The position numbers and the translations under genes are program-made. DNA of 64,000 nucleotides. Origin: Symsagittifera roscoffensis (Eukaryota > Xenacoelomorpha > Acoela > Convolutidae). The DNA lies in assembly GCF_963678635.1 (NCBI RefSeq), contig NC_087069.1, forward strand, positions 31,660,776-31,724,775. The letters run 5' to 3'. Under the pieces are notes generated by a model that saw nothing but the letters and a program-made list of their open reading frames with translations, ran no database searches and had not been told where the DNA came from. Each line of letters begins with the position of its first letter. The stretch's first letter is position 1. Of the stretch, positions 45,115 to 57,084 are shown one piece after another.

Positions 45115-46290
45115 ACAAAACTATAGGCGATCCTCTGTATTTTTACAGGCATTCAACTCATCTCGTAGCTGATCCCTATCCTCCACGTTTTCTAAGTTTT
45201 TATTCAAATCAGAAATCAAAACAATATTTTTTTCTTTCAATCCGTGATTTTTCTTGCGATATTGTTGAAGTAAATAGTAGCTTGGAATTTCCTTCTCACA
45301 CGATACACACTTTGTTGACATTTGGGGTAGACTTAACGTGCTTTTTTACGTATAAACGATTCGTTTTGTTGAAAAGATTAGGGATGAGGTAGGATTTAAA
45401 GAGGAATATATAACACTGGCTACTATTGAACCCAAATACTGGTAGAGTATTCGTGTATCTCTCTAGATGTTGCATCAAAACAACATGTTTATTTTTTTGA
45501 ATCTTGAGAATGTGAGTGGATGTTTCTGTTTCATCCTCATCCTCGATACAATCGTCCTCATACTCTCTGGCATCTCATTTTTTGCAATTGCCTCGCCCAT
45601 TAAAGATGCTTAAAATCGAGTGTACCCATTTTTTGACCTTATTTTCATGTTCCCCTTTTTATCTATTTTTCGCCAATAATTCCAATTTTGCCACAAATTC
45701 AATAATGAGAGAATGTGAATATTTATCCTACAAAAATATGGGTTTATCAATGAAAATGGATGAAATTAACTCCAGAATCTGTTCATGCTTCCCAGTCCAT
45801 TTTTTTTGTTTTTGTCGTTACTAGTTTCATGAATGGCACGAAATTGATTCGAAGTCAAAATGGCGACGTTTTTGATTAAGGTTTGTTCTTTAGTATACTC
45901 AATATTGAAGCCGTCCAGTTTTTCAAATGACATATTTCGTAATATGTAAACCTTTAAGGGGCAAAAGCTGTTGATTCGATCTTTGCATCGTAGAAGATGC
46001 TTGTTGAAATTGTCTGCCTTGTGTATCGAAAATTGGGCATCGAAAGCATTAGAAGAAATTGTCAATTTTATTGATGTGAATAATGTGGTTGTTGTTTAGT
46101 AGAAGATTCACTTTATTCTCATATTTACCGATACTTCTCCGAGCTAACTCTCCCACGAAGTAGATATCGTAAATAAAGATGTTTTTCTCCACTACATCTT
46201 CATTTCTCGATAAATTATCCTCCGAAACTTCACAAACATAAGTGAAGTTTTCGGAGGTGGAAGTTTCCAGAATACTTGTTCTATGTAAAG
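45115..46290 (-). pseudogene. B-family DNA polymerase N-terminal fragment, copy 3
   Basis: Minus strand: LLRCKDRINSFCPLK and FEKLDGFNIEYTKEQ (45,766-46,065), GFNSSQCYIFLFKSYLIPN (45,400), and the run-on to CVSCEKEIPSYYLLQQYRKK (45,290) with DRDQLRDELNACKNTEDRL ending at 45,121. C-x2-C and later histidine of the run-on finger are intact here. FEKLDG-type and Exo II-like motifs identify the family; the palm is absent. Confidence 0.65.
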
Positions 46291-48050
46291 GTTTTTATTT
46301 GTCAAAGTAAAATGAGCTGAGTTAACCAAACCATCTCCATCGCAATAAAATATGAATTTCTTTGAAAAAAAATAAGTTCATGATTCGAATCTTTCTTGTT
46401 TTTTTGTCAAAAGTAAAATCCATGCAAAATCTTGAAAAAAAAAAATTTCGCTAAATTGCTACAAACGTGTTTTTAATTTTGCTTTTAAAAGATAGTTTTT
46501 ATGGGTTTTCAGAAGAGTTCTTATAGTCTAAGTTAAATCCTGGTTTCTGCTTTTTATAGTATCTCATTAATAAACTCACTTTGCATAAAAATTTAGGCAG
46601 AACCAGGAAATTTAGGAGGAAAATAGTATCAATTGAACTTTAAACTTCTGAATTTTATCTTGTATTTTGTGCCAATTTACATTTAGCAGATAAAAAGTCC
46701 ATACTGAGTAACTACTTCCTAACTTTGATTTTAACTTTGATTTTTGTCCAAAATTTAAGAAACAGGTGAAGTGAGAGAAAACTGAAAATATTATGTTTTG
46801 AAAATAAAATACATAAGTACTTGATAGAAGTTTGATTTTTGGGTGCAGTCATACGAAAACTTTGGTGATTAAAAAAAGCAAATCGGCTGGATATTATCTG
46901 AACGTTTTTATGGCAGATGTTTTTTCGTACTGAAACATAAATAGACTTTTGCTACGAAACGTAGTTCTGTTTTTCTGTTTTTTTTCCTAAATCTACCTAA
47001 AAACGCTTTAAGAAATTTAACTCTCAATCTAAACCTTAAGCAATCTTCATTCAACCTAATTCTTTAGTTCCTCCTAATTTCCAATTGATATGAAGTAGAG
47101 GCAAACCAGAGAAAAAAATACGATTTTCACAGTATGTCGATTTGATTCGCTTCATGTTCGAAATCATATCAATTGAGATAATAGACATGTAGTTCTGCTA
47201 AATTTGTAAATTTTCTTAAAATTTTTCAGCAAAACCCTCAACACGTTCTCTAACAAAATTCTACAACAACAACAACAACATTATATGTTTTTCGAATAAA
47301 ATAAATAAATGTAGATCTTGAAAGCAGTTTTTTGATTTATGCTTCATCTCTTATCTTTTATAGCAACCGTTTTTGCATGAATTGATCAAAAAATATAGAT
47401 TGATCAATAGAAAATTGTATCAATGAACCAAGCGTTTTTGTCTCGGAGTTGTTGCATCAAAAATCAACAAAAACAACAATTAATTATACAAAATTACCCT
47501 TACAGGATTGTTTTAATGCTGGATTTTTTCTTACTTTGTTACTTATAACCTAGTTGAAGAAAAGTGACCTCCAAAATCCAAGAGAAACAAATTTTGCTTT
47601 GAATTATTTAAAAAATTGAAGTTGAGTCTTTCTTGGTTCATGCTTGTTCTACCATGTTGAGATTGATTCCAATTTTATCGGAAAACTGTATAATTTTCAC
47701 AATTTTTCAAAAATCCAAAGCTGAGCTGACACCAAAAACTCCATTTGCTGAGAAGCTTCAGAAAGAAATGTTAAACCAGATAACTGTAATTTCTTAGTTT
47801 AACGTAACTTTTTAAATTTTAAATGAATTTTCAGTGCAGACTTATCTATATCGTATCTGTAAAGGTTCACAAAATTATCTATGTTTTCATATTTTTGTCA
47901 GTTATCAAATCAGTAGAAAATTGTGATTTTTGATGATAGGCAACCATTTTTGAAAACGCACCACTCTACGAACACAATCAAATGAAGCTAGAAAGTTTAT
48001 GAAACGAGAGCTAGATAAAACGAATCAATCGCTCGATGTTTTATAACCAT
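46290..48050. other. Intron-like middle part of the cassette; no gene seen
   Basis: Duplicate of 40,809-42,580, with (ACA)6 at 47,263-47,280. Confidence 0.5.
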
Positions 48051-48059
48051 CAGTATACG

Positions 48060-48320
48060 TTTATTAGCTCATAATTAATACTCTCACTGCAATTTGAACA
48101 TAACAAAATCCCGATAAGCAAGCCGCCATTGCAGTTCTTATTGTAGATCAAGTTTTTGTATCGAATTCCAATGAGAGTCTTACGGCAATTCGAATAGGCT
48201 TATCACTCGAGTTGGTTTTATCATCAATCAGCATTTTTGAACAAATGAATAAATGAACGTTTAAGATTTGGGTTGGAATTATTTCATAGTTTTAACTTGG
48301 ATAATCTTAACAGATTTCAT
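48060..48320 (-). pseudogene. Zinc-ribbon exon, decayed copy
   Basis: Minus strand carries CNGGLLIGILLCSNC; a 5-A run (6 in the open copy) shifts the frame just upstream. Confidence 0.45.
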
Positions 48321-48438
48321 CATTTTACTAGAAATTTATCAAAATTGTACAGATTTCTAGTTTTTTTATGTTACAATTTCTCATTTAAAAAAATGTTCGT
48401 TATGTTTATTATAATTTAATATAAATTTATAAACGTAC

Positions 48439-48680
48439 CCATTCGTGGAGTGTGTTTGTAGGTTGCTGAGTGGTTTTCCGATCATTTTGAATAAAAGGGT
48501 TTTAACGGGGAAAATGCTTCTACTTGAAAAGAGTATTTAGTTCCCCGCTGCTATAAGTATGAAAATAATAATTTAGTCATTCAAAACTCATGTTTTACGA
48601 CGTTTAGATGCCTTTTGATGTGTGTAACATCTACCACACTCAAGTCAAGCATCTTTTTCAGTTCTACTCAGTAAAGACAT
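48439..48680 (-). pseudogene. Zinc-finger exon, copy 6
   Basis: ATG at 48,678-48,680. Reads MSLLSRTEKDA then a stop in place of the first cysteine, LECGRCYTHQKASKRRK. Donor GAATGG|GTACGT at plus 48,437-48,438. Confidence 0.5.
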
Positions 48681-48962
48681 CCCATGAAAAAAGAATAGAG
48701 ATAATTTGAGAAAGACCTTGAGAACAAATAGGAGATTCGGAAAGTCCAAAAATTTTAAGTAGATATACACAAGTTTTGAATAATCCAAAAAAAAAGAAAA
48801 CAATAATTTTACAAAATTATGGAATTCTTTTGAACATTTGCCTTTCATCGTCAAGGGAAATCAGAATGGATTTGATTCTATTTGGAGCAGCTGAAACAGA
48901 AAAATTAGGCAATCAAAATGGAGCGCTTCTGATCAAAGAATTATAAAATCTTTTGAAGTGAA

Positions 48963-49185
48963 CCAATCGGAATCAATCTTTTCCTATACCGAACTTTCAA
49001 AATTTTTGATATCAACCAATCAGAATTGAGCAGTGTATTTATCATGGATTTTTCAATATTTTTATGACAACCAATTGGCATTAAGTTTTATTTATCACGG
49101 CTTTTTGAAAGTGTTCAAATCAACCAATCAGAATCAAGCTTTTCTTATAAATTAACTTTTAACTATTTTCATGTCAACCAATAAA
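48963..49185 (-). repeat. CCAAT array (copy 6)
   Basis: Motifs near 48,963, 49,016, 49,070 (CCAATTGGC), 49,122 and a weak CCAATAAA near 49,176; spacing about 53 bases. Confidence 0.6.
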
Positions 49186-49844
49186 AAATGAGATTTTGTT
49201 ATTTCATAAAAATTTTTTCAATTCCGACATTAAATAACAAAATGAAGTGTTCATAGATATAATTTTCTTGGGAGTTTCTGTAAGAGCTTGGGAGTTTCTG
49301 TAATCATCAAAAGTAAATGATTTCCTCGTCTTAATTTTTTTTTGTTTTATAGGATTTTTCATGGTTTTGTTATTTATTTTCTGAGAAGTCAATCGTAATC
49401 TATTCTTGTAATTGAAAAAATTTGTTCTTGAAATTTGTATTACTCTTTTTATCAAATATCCTATGTGTATATATTTAAAATTTTTGGTAATCCTGTACAA
49501 CAAAAAAATAATGACACCTTCATCAGCGCCATCACTCCAACATTCTTATTGTTTTTCCCAAAATTTAGTATTGAAACCTGGTAAATATCGATTTCCATGT
49601 ATGGGAAACCTTATGACTGGATGAATCTTTAACTTAATTATCTGATCAAACTTTGATTGTTTCGATCATTTCAAAGGACAGCTCGAGCAATTTAAGGGCA
49701 GATCAAAGAAGACATCGTTAAGTGCAATAACCACCAGATAATCACGTGAGGTGACAACAATTGTTTTGAACTTCGTTCAAATGGAACAGTTCCACAGAAT
49801 CAGCTTCAATTTCGTTTTAAACATCGCTACTATTTCACAGAACT

Positions 49845-50412
49845 GAAAGGTGATCCTTTTTATTTATACAGGCATTCAACTCATCTCGTAGCTGATTCCT
49901 ATCCTCCGCATTTTCTAAAATTTCATTCAAACAAACAACAAAAAAGCTAGTTTTTTTGCTCTTAATCCGTGATTTTTCCTGCGATGTTATTGAAGTGATT
50001 AATAGCTCGGAATTTCCTTCTCACACGATACACACCTTGTTGACTTTGGGGTAGACTTTACGTAGACTTTACGTGCTTTGTTTCGCATAGACGATTCGTT
50101 TTGTTGATAAGATTAGGGATGAGTTATGATTTAAAGAAGGTTACTCACAACCGGCTACTATTGAATCCAAATACTGGTAGAGTATTGGTGTATCTCTCTA
50201 TATGTTGCATCGAATCAGACTATTTAATTTTTGAATCATGAGAAAGTGAGAATCCATCTGTTTCTTCCTCACCCTCGATACAATCGTCTTCGTATTATCT
50301 GGCTTCTCATTTTTTGCTACTGCCTCGCTCAATAAAGGTGTTGAAAATCGAGTGTAGCCGCTTATTGATTTTATTTTTATGTTCCCCTTTTTAATGATTT
50401 TTCCGCCAAAAT
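49845..50412 (-). pseudogene. B-family polymerase fragment, strongly decayed
   Basis: Recognisable only by alignment with the 45.1-45.7 kb copy (ACAGGCATTCAACTCATC and TACTGGTAGAGTATTGGTG are shared). No long frame remains. Confidence 0.5.
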
Positions 50413-50865
50413 TTTAATTATAACTGATCCTCTGTATACAAACAGGCATTCACTGCATCCTTTCAACGAGCGTTCAAAAATCCAAAATTGAGCTGACACC
50501 AAAAACTGCTTTTGTTAAGAACCTTTTGAAAAAAATCTCAGCGAGACAAGGGTATGTTATTGCTTTAACGTTTACTTTTATTTTTGAAGTGAAATTGAAG
50601 TGACGATATTATCTTTATCATATCTGGAAAAATCAACTTACAACAAAATCATCCAAATTTTCATCGTTTGTCATCTTCGGTTATCAAAAACAGTAAACTA
50701 AATAATAACTTTTGATGATAAGCCACCATTTAATTGCATGAAAACGCACTAATCTATGAACAAAATCACATTAAACTAGAAATCTTAAAATGAGTGCTAG
50801 ATAAAACGAATCAATTACTCGATGTTTTATAATAATCCACTTGTTTTGTTACAAGTTTTTGTAGC
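50413..50865. other. Cassette middle remnant; no gene seen
   Basis: Matches pieces of 42,220-42,560 (AAATTGAGCTGACACC, CTCGATGTTTTATAAT). The tandem duplication described below begins inside it at about 50,682. Confidence 0.5.
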
Positions 50866-50867
50866 AA

Positions 50868-51010
50868 GAACGTATCCACTTATTAGCTCATAATTAATAA
50901 TTTTACAGCATTTTGAGCAATAACAAATCCCGGTAAGCAAGCCGCCATTGCAGTTCTTACTGTAGACTCAAATTTTTTGAATCGCTTTCCATTAAGAATG
51001 TTACGAAAAA
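50868..51010 (-). pseudogene. Zinc-ribbon exon remnant
   Basis: Same as 39,420-39,600 (NCNGGLLTGICYCSKCC), part of block Q. Confidence 0.45.
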
Positions 51011-51074
51011 TTGAATATGCTGTTCATTCGAGTTCGTTTTAAAAACTTCGAGGAGTTTTCAAAAACTTTGATGC

Positions 51075-51160
51075 CGACCAATCATAATCGAGCTTTACTT
51101 ATCATGGATTTTTCATTAGTTTTTTCATCAGCCAATCAAGATCGAGCCTTATTTATTACG
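51075..51160 (-). repeat. CCAAT array, short
   Basis: Two motifs as at 39,636-39,716, within block Q. Confidence 0.6.
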
Positions 51161-51189
51161 GTTTTTAAAAATAATTACTCGTTTTTTTC

Positions 51190-52467
51190 GCTGTCAACCC
51201 TTAATTTTTCCTGCGATGTTGTTGAAGAGAATAATAGCTCGGGGTTGACTTTGTTGACTTTGGGGTCGACTTAACGTGCTTTGTTTCGTATAGAAGATTC
51301 GTTTTGTTGATAAGATTAGGGATGAGGAATGATTTAAAGAGGATTATATAACAAAGGCTACTTTTGAATCCAATTACTGGTAGAGTATTAGTGTATCTCA
51401 CTAGATATTGCATTAAATCAAGCTATTTATTTTTTTGAATCATGAGAATGTGAGTGGATGTATCCGTTTCTTCCTCATCCTCGGTACAATCGTCTTCGTT
51501 TTCTCTGACTTCTCATTTTTTGCAATTGCCCTGCTCAATAAGGATGCTGAAGAAAATCGAGTGAAGCCGCTTTTTGATTTTATTTTCATTTTCCCCACTT
51601 TTTCTGCCAAAAATCCTTTCCACCAACAATTCTGAGTTTCGCACATTTTCAATATTGAGAAACTGTGGACATTTGTCACACAAAAAAAGGGGTTTATCAA
51701 AAAAATTGTTTGAAATTGACTCCAGAATCTGTTCACGCTTCCCAGTTCTTTTTTTGTTTTTGACCTTTATAGTTTCATGAATGGCACGCAAATTGAATCG
51801 GAGTCAAAAAGGGCGACGTTTTTGATTAAGGTTCGTTCTTTAGTATTCTCAATATTGAAGCGGTCCAGTTTTTCAAAAGAAATATTTCGTAATATGTAAA
51901 CCTTTTTGGGGCAAAAGCTTTTGACTCGATCTTTGCATCGTACCTAGAAGATGTTTGTTGAAATTTTCTGCCTCGTGGAAAAATGTATCGAAATTGGGGC
52001 ATCGAAAGCATTAGAAGAAATTGTCAATTTTATTGACGTGAATAATGTGGTTGATGTTTTGTAGAAGTTTCACTTTATTCTTGTATTTACCAATGCCTCT
52101 CTGAGATTTCTCTCCCACGAAGTCGAAATCGTAGAAAAAGATATTATTCTCTTCTAAATCTTCAACTCTCGATAAATTTTTTTTCGAAGTTTCAAAAAAA
52201 TGAGTGAAGTTTTCGGAAGTGGATGTTTCAAGATTAATTGTTCTATGTAAATGAACTGCAAGCGCTCGAAACAAACACAAGTTATCATTGTATGGTTGAT
52301 TCCTCGAGCCCGAAGTCTAACAGTTTACTTGATAGTTTTTTAGAAGCGGTCCGCTTTTTTGTTATCTGTCTCTTCTATGTAGAACAAACACCAAGGATAT
52401 CTCGTTAATTGACTTTGTTCTGTATAAACGTCAAGTCTTTTTTAGTACATTACCAAGAAGGTTGTTA
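51190..52467 (-). pseudogene. B-family DNA polymerase N-terminal fragment, copy 4
   Basis: Block P copy. CLFRALAVHLHR at 52,270, NIFFYDFDFVGEKSQ, INHIIHVNKIDNFF, CDKCPQFLNI at 51,680, GFKSSLCYIILFKSYLIPN at 51,360, and a shortened run-on STPKSTKSTPSYYSLQQHRR at 51,240 which has lost the C-x2-C. In the gene direction it is preceded without interruption by N-terminal zinc-finger sequence (52,680-53,045), giving the longest continuous layout of this gene in the window. Confidence 0.7.
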
Positions 52468-52679
52468 ATTTAATGAGCGTAGAAATAACGAAATTCACGT
52501 TTTTTAATACTATGTAACACAAATCCCAAGGCATGGTTGAATTTTGATGCACATTCAAGTTTTTTTTCAAAGTTTTGGTCCAGTTTTTTATAAATGAGAT
52601 TAAAATTTAGTTTGAAGAGTTAAAATTTAAATACCCCGTGGCGTCCGTTTTCCATTTGGGTATCTGTCAAGCAGTGTTG

Positions 52680-53045
52680 ACAGGCATCCAACTCATCCGT
52701 AGCTGATCCTTATCCTCCTCGTTTTCCAAAATTTCTTTCAAATCAGCAAGAGAAAGACTCGTTTTTCCCGTTTTTAACACGATATTTTTCCTGCGATGTT
52801 GTTGAAGTGAATAATAGCTTGGAAATTTTTTCTCTTACGGTAAACTGTTTGTTGACTTTGGGGTCTACATTAGGAGATTCTTGCTCGTATGGAAATTATT
52901 TTTTTGCTGGCTGTAAGTACAATAACTCGTTCTGGACAAGAAAAACTCGCACACAATTCTTGCGATGACGTGCCGCAAGGGCATCCCTGTACTCTTTACC
53001 ACAGCTCTCGCTTTTGACTTTCCCATTGCTGTTGAGTGAAGGCGT
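52680..53045 (-). pseudogene. Polymerase-gene N-terminal zinc-finger exon, copy A
   Basis: A polypyrimidine tract and CAG at plus 53,046-53,048 form a good acceptor just before TPSLNSNGKVKSESCGKEY, which parallels SLNRNQGIACHECGREY of the 2,587 exon. RHRKNC follows. In other frames come the second finger (EKKFPSYYSLQQHRRK) and SLADLKEILENEEDKDQLR. A stop and at least two frameshifts. This links the zinc-finger exon family to the polymerase fragments on one transcript direction. Confidence 0.55.
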
Positions 53046-53282
53046 CTGAAAAAAAAATGGACACTTAGGATGTACCAAAAATAAATAAATTTACATAGTA
53101 CCTACAAAATGAGGAGACTTGATATGTCGCAAAAAAGTTAATAGATAAATATACTAACATTGAATTGTTGATATTGATCGAAAACAATTTCAAGTAGTTA
53201 TACAAATTATAGAGCGAAAGCTTTTAACCTAAACAAAAAATCAGACTGAAATGTAATTTACTTTATGTTGCTTAGCAAAGAT

Positions 53283-53352
53283 CAACCAATTGGAATTGAG
53301 TTCTGTTTCATTAACATTGTTCGCTCAAGTTCAACCAATCAGAGTCCAGCTT
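53283..53352 (-). repeat. CCAAT motif pair upstream of copy A exon
   Basis: CAACCAATTGG at 53,284 and CAACCAATCAGAGTCCAGC at 53,332, pointing at the minus gene. Confidence 0.55.
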
Positions 53353-53629
53353 TTTCGAAATGTGGAATGTTTATTAGTTTTTAAAAAAAACTTCATTCAT
53401 TATTTGAAAAAATGTCATATAAAAACATTTGAGATTTCTCGAGATACTTTACAAGAAAAAAAATTTTCAAATGATTTTCTTATGGATAAAATAGATGTTG
53501 ACTCTTTTTTTTCATGATTTTTAAGATTTTTATATTATACAAAAAAGAGTTATCCGAATAAGTAAATGTCTCTTTAGAGAAACTTACTCAATCAAAGAGT
53601 TTACTCTCGAACCATTTATTGACCATCAA

Positions 53630-53878
53630 ATGTTTAAACTTACGGTTGAAATACACCTGAAAAAGAAAAGTCTTTTTACTTTCGAAAATTTGAAACTGAT
53701 CAAAAAGTCGTTTGATAGTATAACAAACACTCTTTTTATCCCCTACCCGATCCCCAAATTTATCAAAACCCCCAGAAAAATTCTTAATTCCGTTTTTATA
53801 TTAGTTCTTTACTATATTTTCTTTCTTGTGTTTCTTATATTGGTGATATTTCAAATTTGTACAGCAAACAACCAGTAG
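53630..53878 (+). CDS. Possible small membrane protein ORF
   Basis: 82 residues from ATG 53,630: a basic N-terminal half (FKLTVEIHLKKKSLFTF), then a hydrophobic segment FILVLYYIFFLVFLILVIF that could span a membrane. The duplicate at 59,558 onward has the same start (MFKLTAELHLKKTILFTF), but a one-base insertion near 59,700 removes the hydrophobic end. AT-rich DNA easily yields such frames, so confidence is low. Confidence 0.22.
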   Translation: MFKLTVEIHLKKKSLFTFENLKLIKKSFDSITNTLFIPYPIPKFIKTPRKILNSVFILVLYYIFFLVFLILVIFQICTANNQ

Positions 53879-54042
53879 TCAATTTTTTTTGCAGTTTCCT
53901 TAGTGTATAATTTTACTTATTTAGAAAATGTAAGTCCTTAAAAGGCAATCTTTTCTATGATTGAACAGGTCAACCAGAACAAAAATGAACATGATCGCGT
54001 TTTAAATGAAAAAATTTAAAAATCCCTGAATGGGTTTTTAAA

Positions 54043-54146
54043 TCTGATTGGGTACGACTTGTAATAAAATTTTCTCTATAAGGTAGCTGAAACCTGATTG
54101 CACACGACTACATACCAAAAAAGGAAAATCAGTTCTGATTGGTTAA
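54043..54146 (+). repeat. TGATTGG motifs upstream of the plus gene, copy 2
   Basis: ATCTGATTGGGTACG (54,043), CCTGATTGCAC (54,091) and TTCTGATTGGTTAAACC (54,133), all on the plus strand, 380-560 bases before the plus ORF at 54,611 and opposite in direction to the 53,283 motifs. Confidence 0.5.
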
Positions 54147-54345
54147 ACCTACAAATTTGAGTTGAAGATACCCCAACTCTTAAGTAAAAATCCTTCCATT
54201 TGCAGTTTAATTACCGCCAATTACCTCCTCTCTCAGCTCTAAATCTGCCATTTGTCTCATCTTTATTCTGTATTTTTTATTCATTTTATTCCTCAAAATG
54301 ATCTTTTAAGTCACCGGAGACGAAAATAAAAAATAATTTTTTGCA

Positions 54346-54393
54346 TTAACCTGAACCAAAACTGGGGAAAGCTGGACTCATAGCCGCAGCCAT
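54346..54393 (-). pseudogene. MAAAM micro-ORF, copy 2, cut by a stop
   Basis: MAAAMSPAFPSFGSG then TAA (TAC in the 60 kb copy). The ATG directly follows ATTGTTTCAG, a good acceptor. Confidence 0.35.
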
Positions 54394-54610
54394 CTGAAAC
54401 AATGATTTTTGCTTAGATTTGTGAACTTATATAGAATCACTAAGGCTTACACAATTTCCATATTTGGAAATTTCTCACTAGATTCCATCTATAGTTCTAT
54501 TCCTTTTATGGTTCATTGAAAGATTCATACTGTTTACTTCGATTTTCATTTAATCTCAAAATCATTCCTCTCATTTCTCCTCATCTGATCAGTTTAATCT
54601 TTTATTCAAA

Positions 54611-55143
54611 ATGCACTCAAGAAAAGACACTAGTTCCAATTATAATGAGCGTTCAGAAAGTCACGCAAAAATTGAGAGATTTGCTTGGTTCCAAAAACCC
54701 TACAAAGCAAAAATTTACTTTGAACACTGCTCCCAACTATTTAAGAGAAAAAATTGGGGTAAACCGAGAAAAAACAGAAGGTCTGTCTTGAATTCAAAGA
54801 GATAGAAGCAATTTCGGGCATTAGAAATACTCACGATGCTGAAAATTTTGGACTCGTTCCTATAATGAAACTCACTTCCGACAAGGAGTCAATTATGGAT
54901 CAAGAGCTTGCCAACTGCAATAAAATTGTATGACCTAGCAACCTACAATAGAAGACAAGTTTGTGTCACGATCAAGAAGTACAATCTTAACAAACCGCCC
55001 TACATTCAGAGTCAACTCTTCACTGCAAATGAGAATTAAGCAACGAACAAACTTTTTATATCAACTATGCTTTGAACCAATCCAAAGAACTATCTCAAAC
55101 TTTGAGAGAATTTATGTTTGTTGAGAACTGTTATGTACAATAA
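54611..55143 (+). pseudogene. Uncharacterised cassette gene, copy 2
   Basis: ATG at 54,611; 64 open codons starting MHSRKDTSSNYNERSE with IERFAWFQKPYKAKIYFE, then a stop near 54,803. The remainder is readable in pieces: RRQVCVTIKKYNLNKPPYIQ and QLFTANEN. The codon aligned with the TAA of copy 1 (522-524) is TAC here. A second frame from 54,516 is also open for 91 codons, but the 54,611 frame is the one conserved in protein sequence with copy 1. Confidence 0.5.
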
Positions 55144-55379
55144 ATTGCGTTATTTACTTTTTTGTCTTGTTATTTATATGTCTATCCTCTGAAATGACTT
55201 CTAATTGATTAATTGAAATGAACAGTGTGAGTTGGAAAATTAGTTTTTCAAAAAATTAATCTTAAAACTTCACATAAAATTGGGTCTTTCTCATATTGTT
55301 CTACAAAGAAATTCCCAAAAAATTCCGCTAACTGTTATAGAATCAAAAAAGTTACCAAACTTGCAGAGTTTGGACGCAG

Positions 55380-55935
55380 GATCACAAATATCTCTCTTTG
55401 AAAGTACTGTGCATAATGGTAGAGGAAAAGTAGAGTACCGATCCGATACCAAAAAATAGATCTTTTAGAGTAGCTTTGAAATTGAAATCAATGGATAAAT
55501 AATCAATCTTTACAATTACAAAGGGAAGAATATGATGAAATGCTAGATATACTTTCCTCATTACAAGGTTATATAGGGAAACTCAAAAAACGTGTATTAT
55601 TATTGACGAATGCACGGTAGAAAATGAACCTACAAAAATTGAATGAAACTCTTAGATTTTTTGAGAGTATGAAGCAAAATTTTTCATGAAACACAAATAG
55701 AGAATATATTTTTTTCTTTGTACCTGCATTGTTTGCGACCCGGATATAAATTTGAAAAAAAATGGACCAAAGTTTTCCTATTGGAGGTCTAATTCTTTAC
55801 GGATATTCCTGCGTAGATTTTTTTTTGCAAAGTCCAGAATATTTAGACTACATGATATGATGGCCACTCTAGATGACTTGCAAAAAAATCTCGGCAATGT
55901 CTTTTGTCTTTTATAGTTATAACAAACAAAAAAAT
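55380..55935 (+). pseudogene. Downstream cassette ORFs, copy 2, decayed
   Basis: Pieces LQREEYDEMLDILSSLQGYI (55,525) and MNLQKLNETLRFFESMKQNF with a stop (55,624), then KIFRLHDMMATLDDLQKNL (55,845). Better preserved at 61,551. Relative to the later copy it keeps nine extra in-frame bases (ATATGATGG). Confidence 0.4.
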
Positions 55936-56239
55936 TTCAAAAACTATCAACAGAGCACACCCTTATGTTCAAAACCCCCCTTCCCCAATTATCCAACCTC
56001 ACCATCCCAGTTTTCTATCCCACTCACTCTTTTCTATTTTCCCAGTTTTCTATCCCACTCTATCAAAAACAGTAAACTAAATTATAATTTTTGATGATAA
56101 GCCACCATTTAATTGCATAAAAACGCACTACTCTATGAACAAAATCACATTAAACTAGAAATCTTAAAATGAGTGCTAGATAAAACGAATCAATTACTCG
56201 ATGTTTTATAATCATCCACTTATTTTGTTAAAATTTTTT

Positions 56240-56540
56240 GTAGCAAGAACGTATCCACTAATTAGCTCATAATTAATGATTTTACAGCATTTTGAGCAAT
56301 AACAAATCCCGGTAAGCAAGCCGCCATTGCACTTCATACTGTAGACTCAAATTTTTTGAATCGCTTTCCATTAAGAGTGTTACGAAAAATTGAATACGCT
56401 GTTCATTCGAGTTGGTTTTATCCTTAATCGGAACTTTTGAATAAAAGCATAAAGGAACAATAAGGAATTGCGTTAAATCTTTTTCATAGTTTTTACTAGA
56501 ATAAATTTTTAAGAAAGTCATCAAAATACTAGACATTTAT
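56240..56540 (-). pseudogene. Zinc-ribbon exon, copy with the longest upstream part
   Basis: Minus frame from 56,536 reads YEKDLTQFLIVPLCFYS, KDKTNSNEQRIQFFVTLLM, ESDSKNLS. A one-base insertion then puts the ribbon (KCNGGLLTGICYCSKCC) in another frame. Confidence 0.5.
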
Positions 56541-56772
56541 CAAAATTGTACAAATTTGTAGATTTTTTCTGCTACAATTTCTCAATCAAAGTTTTATTCG
56601 CTATTTTATTCGCATATATTATAACTTTTTATATGTACCCACTCATAGAATGGGTTTGGAGGTTGCTGATTGTGTTTCCCATCTCCTTGAAAAACATTAT
56701 TTTGACAAGGAATACTCTTCTTCTTCAAATGGAAATTTAATTCACCGCTGCTATAAGCTGTAATGAAAATCA

Positions 56773-57060
56773 GCCAATCGGAATGGAGCTCTTCTGATCA
56801 AAGAAGTTTTAAATGTTTTGAAGTCAACCAATAGGAATCAACTTTTTCCTATCCGAGAACTTTCAAAAATTTTGATATCAACCAATCAGAATCGGGCTTT
56901 ATTTATCATGGACTTTTCAATAGTTTTGATGTCAGAGAATCAGAATCAAGTTTTTTTTATCCCGGAATTTTCAAAAATTTTGATGCCGACCGATCAGAAT
57001 CGAGCTTAACTTATCATGAATTTTTCTTTAGTTTTTTCATCAACCAATCAGAATCGAGCC
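56773..57060 (-). repeat. CCAAT array, largest (six motifs)
   Basis: Motifs near 56,774, 56,828, 56,882, 56,938, 56,990 and 57,044, spaced about 53-56 bases. Consensus AACCAATCAGAATCGAGC followed by TTTATTTATCATGG and TTTTGAT. The fourth has lost the CCAAT (AGAGAATCAG). Confidence 0.7.
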
Positions 57061-57084
57061 TTATTTATCACGGTTGTTTAAAAA

